Below the pieces are notes generated by a model, which saw only the letters and a program-made list of their open reading frames with translations, searched no databases and was not told the DNA's origin. This document shows positions 9,566 to 17,309 of a DNA stretch of 64,000 nucleotides, piece after piece. A program made the position numbers and the translations under genes. The stretch is from Mycolicibacterium moriokaense (GTDB lineage: Bacteria > Actinomycetota > Actinomycetes > Mycobacteriales > Mycobacteriaceae): contig NZ_AP022560.1 of assembly GCF_010726085.1 (NCBI RefSeq), forward strand, positions 5,456,001-5,520,000, in the 5' to 3' direction. The number at the start of each line of letters is the position of its first letter. The first letter of the stretch is position 1.

Positions 9566-10255
9566 TTACCCCGGCGATATGAGTTCAGACTGAGAATTCG
9601 ACGACGGCGGCGCGGCGGGCTTCCTGGTCAGCCACCACTGCGCGGTGGCAAGCGGAATCGTCCACCCGAGCCACGCCCCCAGTCCCGCCACGAACCACAG
9701 GTAGTGCTCCTCGTGGCCGTCAAAGATGGTGTCCTGCAACGGCTGCAGCGAAATGAACAGTACGGGCGTCCAGATCCGGTTGGTGATCGTGGACAGTGCG
9801 ACCGTCGCGCTGCGGACCATATGCCTGCGGTGCTCGGCGAAGCGCCGGTGCCGCGCCGCGACGAACCCGTTGATCGTGAACCACAGCCACACCGCGCCCA
9901 AGAACACGTTGCTGACCGCGAGCAGCGGGCCGAACGGGGTGGCGGCTCCGATCACCATCGCCGACGCCGCGGCGGGGATCGCTGCGGCGACGTACACGCG
10001 TCCGGTGCGGCGGTGCAGTGCGGGATGGCGGGTGCGAAGCCGCGGCCAGATCTGCGCGACGGCCGAGGTCATGGCGACGCTGCCCAGCATCACGTGGGCG
10101 ACGAGCAGTGGATAGTGCCACGCGAACGTCGCAGGCACCCTGGTCCCGCCGGTGAAGTACGGCGGCAACGAGAACAGCAGGAACGCGGTCACGATAACGG
10201 CGAGCACCGGCGCCAAGAACCCCGCACGCGGCCCCGTTGCGTATGTCATACGCAT
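9566..10255 (-). CDS. DUF2306-like multi-pass membrane protein
   Basis: About 229 residues with several hydrophobic segments (for example LAPVLAVIVTAFLLFSLPPY, MLGSVAMTSAVA, FGPLLAVSNVFLGAVW, and a last one near the C-terminus). The motif HPALHRRTGRVYV and HRRHMVRS resemble DUF2306 predicted membrane proteins, whose role is unknown. Two starts are possible, ATG 10255 (MRMTYATG) and ATG 10249 (MTYATG); both overlap a perfect 15-bp palindrome, so expression is probably controlled at that site by the divergent TetR gene. The frame stays open upstream but that part is antisense to tetR. Confidence 0.7.
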   Translation of the reverse strand: MRMTYATGPRAGFLAPVLAVIVTAFLLFSLPPYFTGGTRVPATFAWHYPLLVAHVMLGSVAMTSAVAQIWPRLRTRHPALHRRTGRVYVAAAIPAAASAMVIGAATPFGPLLAVSNVFLGAVWLWFTINGFVAARHRRFAEHRRHMVRSATVALSTITNRIWTPVLFISLQPLQDTIFDGHEEHYLWFVAGLGAWLGWTIPLATAQWWLTRKPAAPPSSNSQSELISPG

Positions 10256-10273
10256 GGAGCGTACGCCATACGC
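10239..10273. promoter_or_regulatory. Twin palindromic operators between a membrane-protein gene and tetR
   Basis: GCGTATGTCATACGC (10239-10253) is a perfect inverted repeat with a central T. GCGTACGCCATACGC (10259-10273) is the same repeat with one changed base. Their centres are 20 bp apart, about two helical turns, the spacing expected for cooperative dimers. They overlap the start of the leftward gene and lie just upstream of a TATGCT -10-like sequence (10291-10296) of the TetR gene at 10305, so autoregulation by that TetR is likely. Confidence 0.75.
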
Positions 10274-10304
10274 AAACCGCCTGCAATCGTTATGCTGGCG
10301 ACAA

Positions 10305-11006
10305 ATGAGCGATCCCCTCCCCCGCGCGCTCGAGATCTTGTGGCACGACCCGAGCGCGCCGAAACGCTCTGCAGGGCTGAGCCGCGAGCGCATCGTCGCC
10401 GCGGCGGTCGAACTGGCCGACGCACACGGTCTCGGTGGGCTGTCGATGGCACGGCTGGCCGATCGGCTCGGCTGCGGCACCATGTCGCTGTACCGGCACG
10501 TCGCCAACAAGGACGAGTTGCTGACCTTCATGCTGTCCACGGCGCCGAGCCCTCCGCCCGCACCCTCCGAACCCGCGGATTGGCGTGGCGCCCTTACGGA
10601 TTGGGCCGACGGACTGTGGGACCTCTACCACCGGCACCCCTGGATCCTGTCGGCCGCTGCGGCCGGCCCGCCCGCGGACCCCGGTCAGGTGGCCTGGCTC
10701 GATGCCGGGCTGGCCGCCCTCGGTCCTACGGGGCTGTCCGAACGCGACAAGCTCGCGGCGGTGATGGCGGTGCTGCATTTCGTTCGCGGGGCGGCCGCGC
10801 TCAGCATCGAGGCGGCCGAGGTGGCTGGCCCCGACTACCCCGCCCTGCTGCGGCGGGTCGTCGACGCCAACCGATTCCCCGCGCTGGCGTCGGCACTGGA
10901 GGCCGGCGCGTTCGACGGCGCCGACGGCGATCACCTGGCGGACTTCCACTCCGGACTGCGACAACTTCTCGACGGCGTGGCGACCCGGGTGCGCAGCAAC
11001 TCGTGA
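10305..11006 (+). CDS. TetR-family transcriptional regulator
   Basis: 233 residues. The DNA-binding domain is at about 28-75 with helix-turn-helix sequence LSMARLADRLGCGTMSLYRH; the C-terminal part (VMAVLHFVRGAAALSIE...) resembles the TetR_C domain of the TetR/ActII-like subgroup. It is transcribed away from the DUF2306-like gene, and the twin palindromes in between are its probable operators. Ligand unknown. Start ATG 10305 gives MSDPLPRALEILWHDP; the frame continues upstream but would run over the operators. Confidence 0.85.
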   Translation: MSDPLPRALEILWHDPSAPKRSAGLSRERIVAAAVELADAHGLGGLSMARLADRLGCGTMSLYRHVANKDELLTFMLSTAPSPPPAPSEPADWRGALTDWADGLWDLYHRHPWILSAAAAGPPADPGQVAWLDAGLAALGPTGLSERDKLAAVMAVLHFVRGAAALSIEAAEVAGPDYPALLRRVVDANRFPALASALEAGAFDGADGDHLADFHSGLRQLLDGVATRVRSNS

Positions 11007-11037
11007 GGCCATGCGGGAAAGCAGCGCCAGTGGGAGT

Positions 11038-12552
11038 ATGCCGAGGGTGGCGACAAGCAAACCGCAGACCATCTCCTATCCGCACCCCGACTCGCGTCCC
11101 CGCCGTGACGACGACTACGCAGTCGATCCGCACGTGGTGGTCCTGTTCGGCGCCACGGGTGATCTGGCCCGGCGCAAGCTGATTCCCGGCCTCGCCTATC
11201 TGGATCAGTCCGAGCTGGCACCGCATATCGAGATCGTCGCCACGTCACTGGAGGACATCTCCACCGAGGACTTCCTCGAGATCGCCAAGGAAGCCATCGA
11301 CGATTTCGGTACCCACAAGCTCAGTGGTCAACAGTGGGCACGCTTCGCCGAGACCGTCACCTACGTGCCGCAGAGTGCGGGAGCCGACGGGCTGGCGGCC
11401 GCCGTCGCCGCTGCGGAAGCCAAGCTGGGCCCCGACGTGCGTCGGCTGCACTACCTTTCGGTACCGCCAAAAGCAGCCCGCGCGGTGATCACGATGCTCA
11501 AGGACGCCAACCTCGTGGACCGCTCCCGGGTGGTCATGGAAAAGCCGTTCGGGACCGATCTGGCCAGCGCTGTCGAGCTGAACAACTTCGTGCACGAGAC
11601 GTTCGACGAAAGCCAGGTCTTCCGTATCGACCACTTCCTTGGCAAGGAGGCGGCCCAGAACATCCTGGCCTTCCGCTTCGCCAACGGTCTGTTCGAGCCA
11701 ATCTGGAACCGCAACTTCATCGATCACATCCAGATCGACATCCCCGAGACTCTGGGCCTGGACCAGCGCGCCAACTTCTACGAGAGCACCGGCGCGTACA
11801 AGGACATGGTCGTCACCCATCTCTTCCAGGTGATGGCGTTCGTCGTGATGGAGCCGCCGACAGCGTTGGAGCCGCGCGCGATAAGCGAAGAGAAGAACAA
11901 GGTGTTCCGGTCGATGCTGCCGGTCAAGCCTTCCGACGTGGTGCGCGGACAGTTCACCGGATACCGCGAATTGGAAGGTGTGGCAAAGGATTCCGATACC
12001 GAGACCTTCATCGCCATGAAGGTCGGCATCGACAACTGGCGGTGGGCCGGCGTTCCGATCTACCTGCGCACGGGTAAGCGGTTGGCCGAGGGCATGCGGA
12101 TCATCTCGATCGCGTTCAAGGAAGCGCCGCGGTCGATGTTTCCGCCGGGATCCGGTGTCGGCTCACAGGGACCCGACCACCTGACCTTCGACCTGGCCGA
12201 CAACTCCAAGGTGTCGCTGTCGTTCTACGGCAAGCGTCCCGGGCCGGGCATGAAGCTCGACAAGTTGTCGATGCAGTTCTCGACGCAGGAGATCGACACC
12301 GTCGGCGACGTGCTCGAGGCCTACGAGCGCCTGATCCTCGATGCGATGCGCGGCGATCACACGCTCTTCACCACGGCCGAGGGCATCGAGTCGCTGTGGG
12401 AGCGCTCGGAGCAACTGCTCGCCGATCCGCCGCCGGCCAAGCCGTATCCGCAGGGAACGTGGGGCCCCAACGCCATTCACCAGCTGATCGCCCCCAACGC
12501 GTGGCGGCTGCCGTTCGAGCGGGCGTGGCGCGAGAAGAAGAACGGCGACTAG
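11038..12552 (+). CDS. zwf: Glucose-6-phosphate 1-dehydrogenase
   Basis: 504 residues from ATG 11038. The NADP-binding motif GATGDLARRK (38-47) and the substrate/active-site signature RIDHFLGKE (196-204) are intact, and the length fits the family. The enzyme oxidises glucose 6-phosphate to 6-phosphogluconolactone and feeds the pentose phosphate pathway with NADPH. Start is uncertain: ATG 11011 and GTG 11047 are in frame, and none has an ideal ribosome site. It follows the TetR gene closely in the same direction, but there are no neighbouring pentose-phosphate genes, so it may be a second copy of zwf. Confidence 0.93.
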   Translation: MPRVATSKPQTISYPHPDSRPRRDDDYAVDPHVVVLFGATGDLARRKLIPGLAYLDQSELAPHIEIVATSLEDISTEDFLEIAKEAIDDFGTHKLSGQQWARFAETVTYVPQSAGADGLAAAVAAAEAKLGPDVRRLHYLSVPPKAARAVITMLKDANLVDRSRVVMEKPFGTDLASAVELNNFVHETFDESQVFRIDHFLGKEAAQNILAFRFANGLFEPIWNRNFIDHIQIDIPETLGLDQRANFYESTGAYKDMVVTHLFQVMAFVVMEPPTALEPRAISEEKNKVFRSMLPVKPSDVVRGQFTGYRELEGVAKDSDTETFIAMKVGIDNWRWAGVPIYLRTGKRLAEGMRIISIAFKEAPRSMFPPGSGVGSQGPDHLTFDLADNSKVSLSFYGKRPGPGMKLDKLSMQFSTQEIDTVGDVLEAYERLILDAMRGDHTLFTTAEGIESLWERSEQLLADPPPAKPYPQGTWGPNAIHQLIAPNAWRLPFERAWREKKNGD

Positions 12553-12615
12553 CCATACCGACTACCGATACCGACTCGCCGACGTCCACCTTTCACCGCT
12601 GAGCGCAACTTGCAT

Positions 12616-12633
12616 ACAAACTCGTGGGTTTGT
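12616..12633. promoter_or_regulatory. Perfect 6-bp inverted repeat upstream of the GAF gene
   Basis: ACAAAC-TCGTGG-GTTTGT, 16 bases before the GTG start of the GAF protein. TTGCAT (12610-12615) and TAACGT (about 12637-12642) nearby are weak promoter-like hexamers with non-ideal spacing. It could be an operator or a leader hairpin. Confidence 0.4.
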
Positions 12634-12649
12634 CGATAACGTCGCTTAC

Positions 12650-13360
12650 GTGCCCAGCATCCAGCGGTTCGACGAGTGGTTGAATCGCAAGCTCGAAGAG
12701 TGCGCGCGCAACGCCGGCGAGGACGTCAACACCTATGTCGCGCGCGCGGTGGCATCACAGATGGTCGCCGACGTACGACGGACCGAGGCCATACATCTCA
12801 AGGTACTGGTCGATCATCTTTCCGAATCCGGTGTGTTTCATACCGACTCGATGCCGGACGTGGAAACCGTCATCTCCGACCCAGATCGGCTCCACGCCCT
12901 TGATGCCACCGGGTTGCTCGACAGCCCTCGGGACGAGGCTTTCGACCGGATCACCCGAGCCGCCGCCGACGCGTTGGACGTTCGGTTGGCGGCACTGACC
13001 TTGATAGCTGCCGACCGGCAATACTTCTTGAGCACCCTCGGCATGGCCAATATGTCCAGCCCCGCGGATCGGTCCATACCGTTGGACCAATCCATCGATA
13101 AGTACACGGTGGCCGACGGCAATCCTCTGGTGCTCGAAGACGCCCGAAGTGACGCGGTTTTCATGAAGCACCCGGTGGTGCGCAGCGGCGCCGTCGCGGC
13201 ATACCTCGGCATCCCTCTGATGAGTCGTGGCGGCCACGCCATCGGCACGCTCTGTGTATACGACGACAAACCGCGGCAATGGGGCACCGGCCACATTCAA
13301 ATCCTGAGCGACTTGGCGCAAGTCGCCGCTGAACGACTCTTCGGGCACACAACCGCTTAG
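12650..13360 (+). CDS. GAF-domain protein
   Basis: 236 residues, GTG start. The GAF domain covers about 85-232: LDSPRDEAFDRITRAAADAL, ...AADRQYFLSTLGM..., and YLGIPLMSRGGHAIGTLCVY are characteristic. GAF domains bind small ligands or chromophores; no catalytic output domain is attached. The N-terminal 45 residues (FDEWLNRKLEECARNAGEDV followed by NTYVARAVASQMV) have a pattern similar to ribbon-helix-helix or helical dimerisation segments, but this is weak. It lies alone between zwf and the sugar transferase with about 100 bases on each side. Function unknown; a cytoplasmic sensor is plausible. Confidence 0.8.
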   Translation: MPSIQRFDEWLNRKLEECARNAGEDVNTYVARAVASQMVADVRRTEAIHLKVLVDHLSESGVFHTDSMPDVETVISDPDRLHALDATGLLDSPRDEAFDRITRAAADALDVRLAALTLIAADRQYFLSTLGMANMSSPADRSIPLDQSIDKYTVADGNPLVLEDARSDAVFMKHPVVRSGAVAAYLGIPLMSRGGHAIGTLCVYDDKPRQWGTGHIQILSDLAQVAAERLFGHTTA

Positions 13361-13461
13361 ACAGTAACCACGGATTCCGTCGCAGTTAACCCGGAAGCCA
13401 TCGCCCACTGGCGGCTCGAAATCATCGACTCGCTGACATGCGTCACATTTCGTTCCCCTGA

Positions 13462-15048
13462 GTGACAAAACACCCTAGGATCGCTTTGCCAAAACTGCCG
13501 GAAAGTGCACAAATGCAGCTAGATGCGAAGGTCATGACCGAGTCGCCAAGTAGCCGACCGACTACTCCGCGCCTTCGGTCCGTGCCCGTTCCATCCGCGG
13601 TCCCACCCTCGCCACGGTGGGTCGAGGTCTTGCGCCGCGACCCGGGATACTCGGTGATCACCGTGGGGCTCGACGCGCTGATGGCCATCGTCGCGGTGAC
13701 GCTGGCTCATCTCTCCTTTCCCGGCGGGCTCGAAGACGAGAACAACATCGGCTTGATCTCCTGGCTCTTCGTGCCGATCGTCCTCGTCGTCCTGTCGACG
13801 CGGTCGCTGTACCGGCAGAAGCTGAACCACGGGTTTCTCGACGAGTTCGAACCGGTGGAGACATCGATTGCGATTTCCGCCCTGGCAACGTTGACGGCCA
13901 TGGTGCTGCTTGTTCCTCGCATGGAGGTCGGGGAGATTGTCACACCCGCCGTCCGTCCCAGCGAGCTGGTATTGCGGATCTGGGTGTGTGCGGCGATTCT
14001 CATCCCCGCTATCCGTCTGGCCAGATCGTTGGTGAACCGTTGGTTGATGCGGACGTTCCGCGTCGGGAGGCCGGCGCTGGTCGTGGGGTCCGGCCCGGTC
14101 GCCCATCAACTCATCAACAGAATGCGTCACGTGCGGGACTACGGCCTGTGGCCAGCCGGGCTGCTGGACGATACGCGGCCGTCCGACACGGATACGTTCG
14201 ACGTGCCCTACCTGGGCACCACCGGCAATCTCGAGAGCGCTGTGCGTAAGACTCGCGCCGAGGAGCTGATCATCGCTCCGTCATCCCTCCCGGACGAACA
14301 GTTGGCGCGGACGGCCCAGCTGGCACAGGAACTCGGAGTCCGCGTTCGGGTGGTGCCGCGACTGATGGACGCGGTCGGTGTCGGCACCCGGATCGAGCAT
14401 CTGGGCGGCGTGCCGTTGATGGTGTTGACCCGAGTCAATCCGAGGGGATGGCAGTTCGCCGTCAAACATGCCTTCGACCGGGCTGCTGCCCTGCTGGGAC
14501 TGGTGCTCATCTCACCGCTACTCATCGGGCTCGCGCTCGCGGTCAAGCTCAGTTCGCCAGGGCCGGTCTTCTTCAGCCAGGAGCGGATCGGGCGCGACGG
14601 CAAGGTCTTTCCCTGTCTCAAGTTCCGCACCATGCGCGAGCCGGATAAGGCCGCGGATTCGTTCACACCGCAGACCGGGGTGGCGCCCGGCGGCGTGGAG
14701 GGCGAGGATCGGCGCACCTGGATCGGCAGGATGATGCGCAAGTTCTCGCTGGATGAGCTACCTCAGTTGTTCAACGTCCTGCGCGGGCAGATGAGTCTGG
14801 TCGGCCCCCGTCCCGAGCGTCCGGAATTCGTCGAGCTGTTCGAGATGCATGTGCGCCGCTACGGCCAGCGCCATCGGGTTAAGGCCGGTATGACGGGCTG
14901 GGCTCAGGTCCACGGCCTGCGGGGCCAGACCTCGATCGCCGACCGAGCCGAATGGGACAACTACTACATCGACAACTGGTCGCTGCTGCTGGACTTCAAG
15001 ATCTTGGTACTCACGGTCCTGGCAGTGCTGCGATCCGCCGAGGACTGA
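13462..15048 (+). CDS. Polyprenyl-phosphate sugar-1-phosphate transferase (exopolysaccharide priming type)
   Basis: 528 residues, GTG start. The N-terminal half has about four membrane segments (from about residue 60) and a CoA-binding-like region (LGTTGNLESAVRKTRAEELI); another membrane helix precedes the C-terminal bacterial sugar transferase domain (about 335-528) with KHAFDRAAALLGLVLISPL, SSPGPVFFSQERIGRDGK, LKFRTMR and LDELPQLFNVLRGQMSLVGP. This is the WcaJ/CpsE architecture that transfers a hexose phosphate from a UDP-sugar onto a polyprenyl phosphate, the first step of a lipid-linked glycan. A 25-40 residue Pro/Ser-rich start precedes the first helix. Neighbouring prenyltransferase-like and mutase-like genes support a glycan locus. 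Confidence 0.9.
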   Translation: MTKHPRIALPKLPESAQMQLDAKVMTESPSSRPTTPRLRSVPVPSAVPPSPRWVEVLRRDPGYSVITVGLDALMAIVAVTLAHLSFPGGLEDENNIGLISWLFVPIVLVVLSTRSLYRQKLNHGFLDEFEPVETSIAISALATLTAMVLLVPRMEVGEIVTPAVRPSELVLRIWVCAAILIPAIRLARSLVNRWLMRTFRVGRPALVVGSGPVAHQLINRMRHVRDYGLWPAGLLDDTRPSDTDTFDVPYLGTTGNLESAVRKTRAEELIIAPSSLPDEQLARTAQLAQELGVRVRVVPRLMDAVGVGTRIEHLGGVPLMVLTRVNPRGWQFAVKHAFDRAAALLGLVLISPLLIGLALAVKLSSPGPVFFSQERIGRDGKVFPCLKFRTMREPDKAADSFTPQTGVAPGGVEGEDRRTWIGRMMRKFSLDELPQLFNVLRGQMSLVGPRPERPEFVELFEMHVRRYGQRHRVKAGMTGWAQVHGLRGQTSIADRAEWDNYYIDNWSLLLDFKILVLTVLAVLRSAED

Positions 15049-15187
15049 TCGCTGCCGTCGTCCGGCTCGGCAACTGGGTGACAACGGCACTGCATTCACA
15101 TCATTACCCCAGGTCACATTCCCTGTGGTATGGCCGGCGAACTTATTGCATTTAATTTCGCGATGACGATAAGTCGGGTTACATTTC

Positions 15188-15193
15188 TATATA
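15188..15193 (+). promoter_or_regulatory. Possible -10 element upstream of the prenyltransferase-like gene
   Basis: TATATA sits in an unusually AT-rich stretch (about 15141-15200) within the 190-base gap after the sugar transferase. ATGACG (15163-15168) is a poor -35 at 19-bp spacing. It suggests a separate promoter for the next two genes, with low certainty. Confidence 0.35.
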
Positions 15194-15238
15194 CAACTTG
15201 GTCGTTGGGGGGCGTTAACGGGTTTGTAGGGGGGACCA

Positions 15239-15892
15239 GTGAATTCCGATCCAGCTCACGTCGGATTGATTCCGGACGGGTTGCGGCGTTGGGCAAAGTC
15301 CAACGACGCCACGCTGGACGACGCTTATCTCAGGGGCGCCGAGAAGGTCACCGAGATCCTGCTGGCACTGCAGGGAAACGGTGTGCGGACCGTGTCCGTC
15401 TACAACTTGAGTCAGGCGAATCTCGGGCGGCAGAAGGCCGAGCTCGACGCGGTGTATGCGGCCTCGTTGCACTTTCTCACCACGCTGCTCCCCGACCATT
15501 TCGACCCGGCCGCCTGCCGGGTGCGGTTGCACGGGAATCGCGATCTTTTGCCCCACAAATATGTTGCGGCTGCAGAGGATCTGGAAGCCGCGATGACCGG
15601 CAGCGACTTCCACATCAACATCCTGTCCGCATACGACGCGTCTGACGAGCTGCGCGCAGCACACGAGCGCGCGCGGCGCGAAGGGTGTGACATCACTGCC
15701 GCGCTGGAGATCGGCAACATCGACCTGATCATCAGGACCACGCCGGAGCAACTACTCAGCGGCTTCCTGCCACTGCAGAGCCAATACGCCCAGCTGGTCT
15801 TCCTGCCGACCCCGCTCAACGACCTGACCGAGCAGGACATCGACGACCTCATCGCCGCCTATCGGCGCTTCCCCAAGCTCCGGGGGCGGTAG
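15239..15892 (+). CDS. Cis-prenyltransferase-like protein (UppS family, divergent)
   Basis: 217 residues, shorter than classic undecaprenyl diphosphate synthases (about 250). It keeps family hallmarks: HVGLIPDGLRRWAK near the start (corresponding to IMDGNGRWA, catalytic Asp kept but the N-G pair changed to L-R), VYNLSQANLGRQ, and IRTTPEQLLSGFLPLQSQYA near the end, matching the RT-x-EQ-RLS-F-x-QxxY diphosphate-binding block. It may make a polyprenyl diphosphate carrier or act on a different prenyl substrate. GTG start follows a strong AGGGGGG site. It precedes the flavoprotein gene by 7 bases, so the two are probably co-translated. The changed phosphate-binding loop makes standard activity uncertain. 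Confidence 0.8.
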   Translation: MNSDPAHVGLIPDGLRRWAKSNDATLDDAYLRGAEKVTEILLALQGNGVRTVSVYNLSQANLGRQKAELDAVYAASLHFLTTLLPDHFDPAACRVRLHGNRDLLPHKYVAAAEDLEAAMTGSDFHINILSAYDASDELRAAHERARREGCDITAALEIGNIDLIIRTTPEQLLSGFLPLQSQYAQLVFLPTPLNDLTEQDIDDLIAAYRRFPKLRGR

Positions 15893-15899
15893 GACAGCC

Positions 15900-17291
15900 A
15901 TGGAGTCGACACGGAATCCGTTGATCATCGGCGCGGGCCCCGCGGGGCTCACCGCAGCACTGGAGCTGGTGAAGAACGGCGTCACACCGCGCATCTTCGA
16001 GTCTTCGGGATCCGTCGGCGGTCTGGCGCGCACACCGACCGACGGCGACTGGCGCGTCGATCCGGGCGGCCATCGCTTCTTCACCAAGAGCGAGGAGGTC
16101 GCCGCGCTGTGGCGATCGCTGCTGCCGGCCGAGGAATGGATCTCCGTGCACCGAAGCTCCGCCATGCTGGTGGAGGGCCAGCCGGTCCGGTATCCACTCG
16201 TCGGTCATGACCTCTTGCGGCAGATGGGCTTTCGGCGTGGAATGCGCGGTCTGGGAAGTTTCTGCTGGTCCAGACTGCGGTACGGGATCAGCGATCACTC
16301 GGAAACGTTCCGAGATTGGGGCGTAAGGCAATTCGGCCGCTACTGGTACGAGCTCTTCTTCGACGGCTACGTCCGGAAGACATGGCTGACCGAACCCGAC
16401 CAACTGGCGAGCGACTGGGCGAATCAACGCATCAAACCGATCAACTGGCGCCGGACCGGTAAGCCCGATCCCGCGGGCCCCGATGTCTTCCTGTACCCGC
16501 GGCGCGGGCCGGGACAGCTCTGGGAGGCGGCCGCGGCGGCGCTGGCGGGCTACGGCATAGTCCCGTCCCTGAACTCGACCGTCACCAGTATTCGGCTTGA
16601 CGGCAGAACGTGGACGGTGGAGCTGCAGAACGGTGAGACGGCGTCCGGGGATGCGGTGTTCTCGACCATGCCGTTGCGGCTGCTCATCGAGGCCCTGGAA
16701 CCGCAACCGCCCAAACATATTCGGGAGATCGCCGCGACGCTGCGACACCGCTGCCTGATCACCGTCGCAGTCGCGTTGGATAAGCACTACGACATCCCGT
16801 ACAACTGGGTGTATACCCCGGGCAAGAACTTTCGCGTCGGCCGAATCCAGAATTACGGTCGATGGTCGAGCGCACTCGCACCCGAGGGCTGGAAGGGCAC
16901 TCACCTCGGGCTTGAGTACTTCACTCTGCCGGACGACGATCTGGCCGTCGCGAGCGATGAGAGCCTTGGCGCCATCGTTCAGGAAGACCTCCGTGAGCTC
17001 GGCGTCGATGACACAACGCTCGAGCATGTGATGATCGTCCGCTCACAGTTCGCCTACCCGATCAACGACGCTGGGCGGGAGCGGGACGTCGCCCGGATTC
17101 GGGATTATCTGCGCCTGCGCCATCCCACGCTGCATCCCATCGGCCGCAATGGCATGCACCACTACGACAACCAGGACCACGCGATGCTCAGCGCGATGCA
17201 GAGTGTGGCAAAGTACTTCGGCGCCAAAGTCGATCCGTGGCGGGTGAACACGGATCGCAGCTATCACGAAGCGGGGTTGACACGGGCATGA
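15900..17291 (+). CDS. FAD-dependent oxidoreductase, UDP-galactopyranose-mutase-like
   Basis: 463 residues. An N-terminal Rossmann motif IIGAGPAGLTAALELVKNG (9-27) and the following VGGLARTP and DPGGHRFFTK identify an FAD enzyme of the protoporphyrinogen-oxidase/UDP-galactopyranose-mutase group. The central FFDGYVRKTWLTEPDQLASDW with NQRI is typical of mutase-like proteins in surface-polysaccharide loci. The C-terminus has a second FAD contact region (RNGMHHYDNQDHAMLSA). True UDP-Galp mutases are about 400 residues, so the substrate may be a different nucleotide sugar or lipid. It directly follows the prenyltransferase-like gene and converges with the BcsB-like gene. Confidence 0.8.
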   Translation: MESTRNPLIIGAGPAGLTAALELVKNGVTPRIFESSGSVGGLARTPTDGDWRVDPGGHRFFTKSEEVAALWRSLLPAEEWISVHRSSAMLVEGQPVRYPLVGHDLLRQMGFRRGMRGLGSFCWSRLRYGISDHSETFRDWGVRQFGRYWYELFFDGYVRKTWLTEPDQLASDWANQRIKPINWRRTGKPDPAGPDVFLYPRRGPGQLWEAAAAALAGYGIVPSLNSTVTSIRLDGRTWTVELQNGETASGDAVFSTMPLRLLIEALEPQPPKHIREIAATLRHRCLITVAVALDKHYDIPYNWVYTPGKNFRVGRIQNYGRWSSALAPEGWKGTHLGLEYFTLPDDDLAVASDESLGAIVQEDLRELGVDDTTLEHVMIVRSQFAYPINDAGRERDVARIRDYLRLRHPTLHPIGRNGMHHYDNQDHAMLSAMQSVAKYFGAKVDPWRVNTDRSYHEAGLTRA

Positions 17292-17309
17292 AAGCTTCGG
17301 CGGCCTGAC

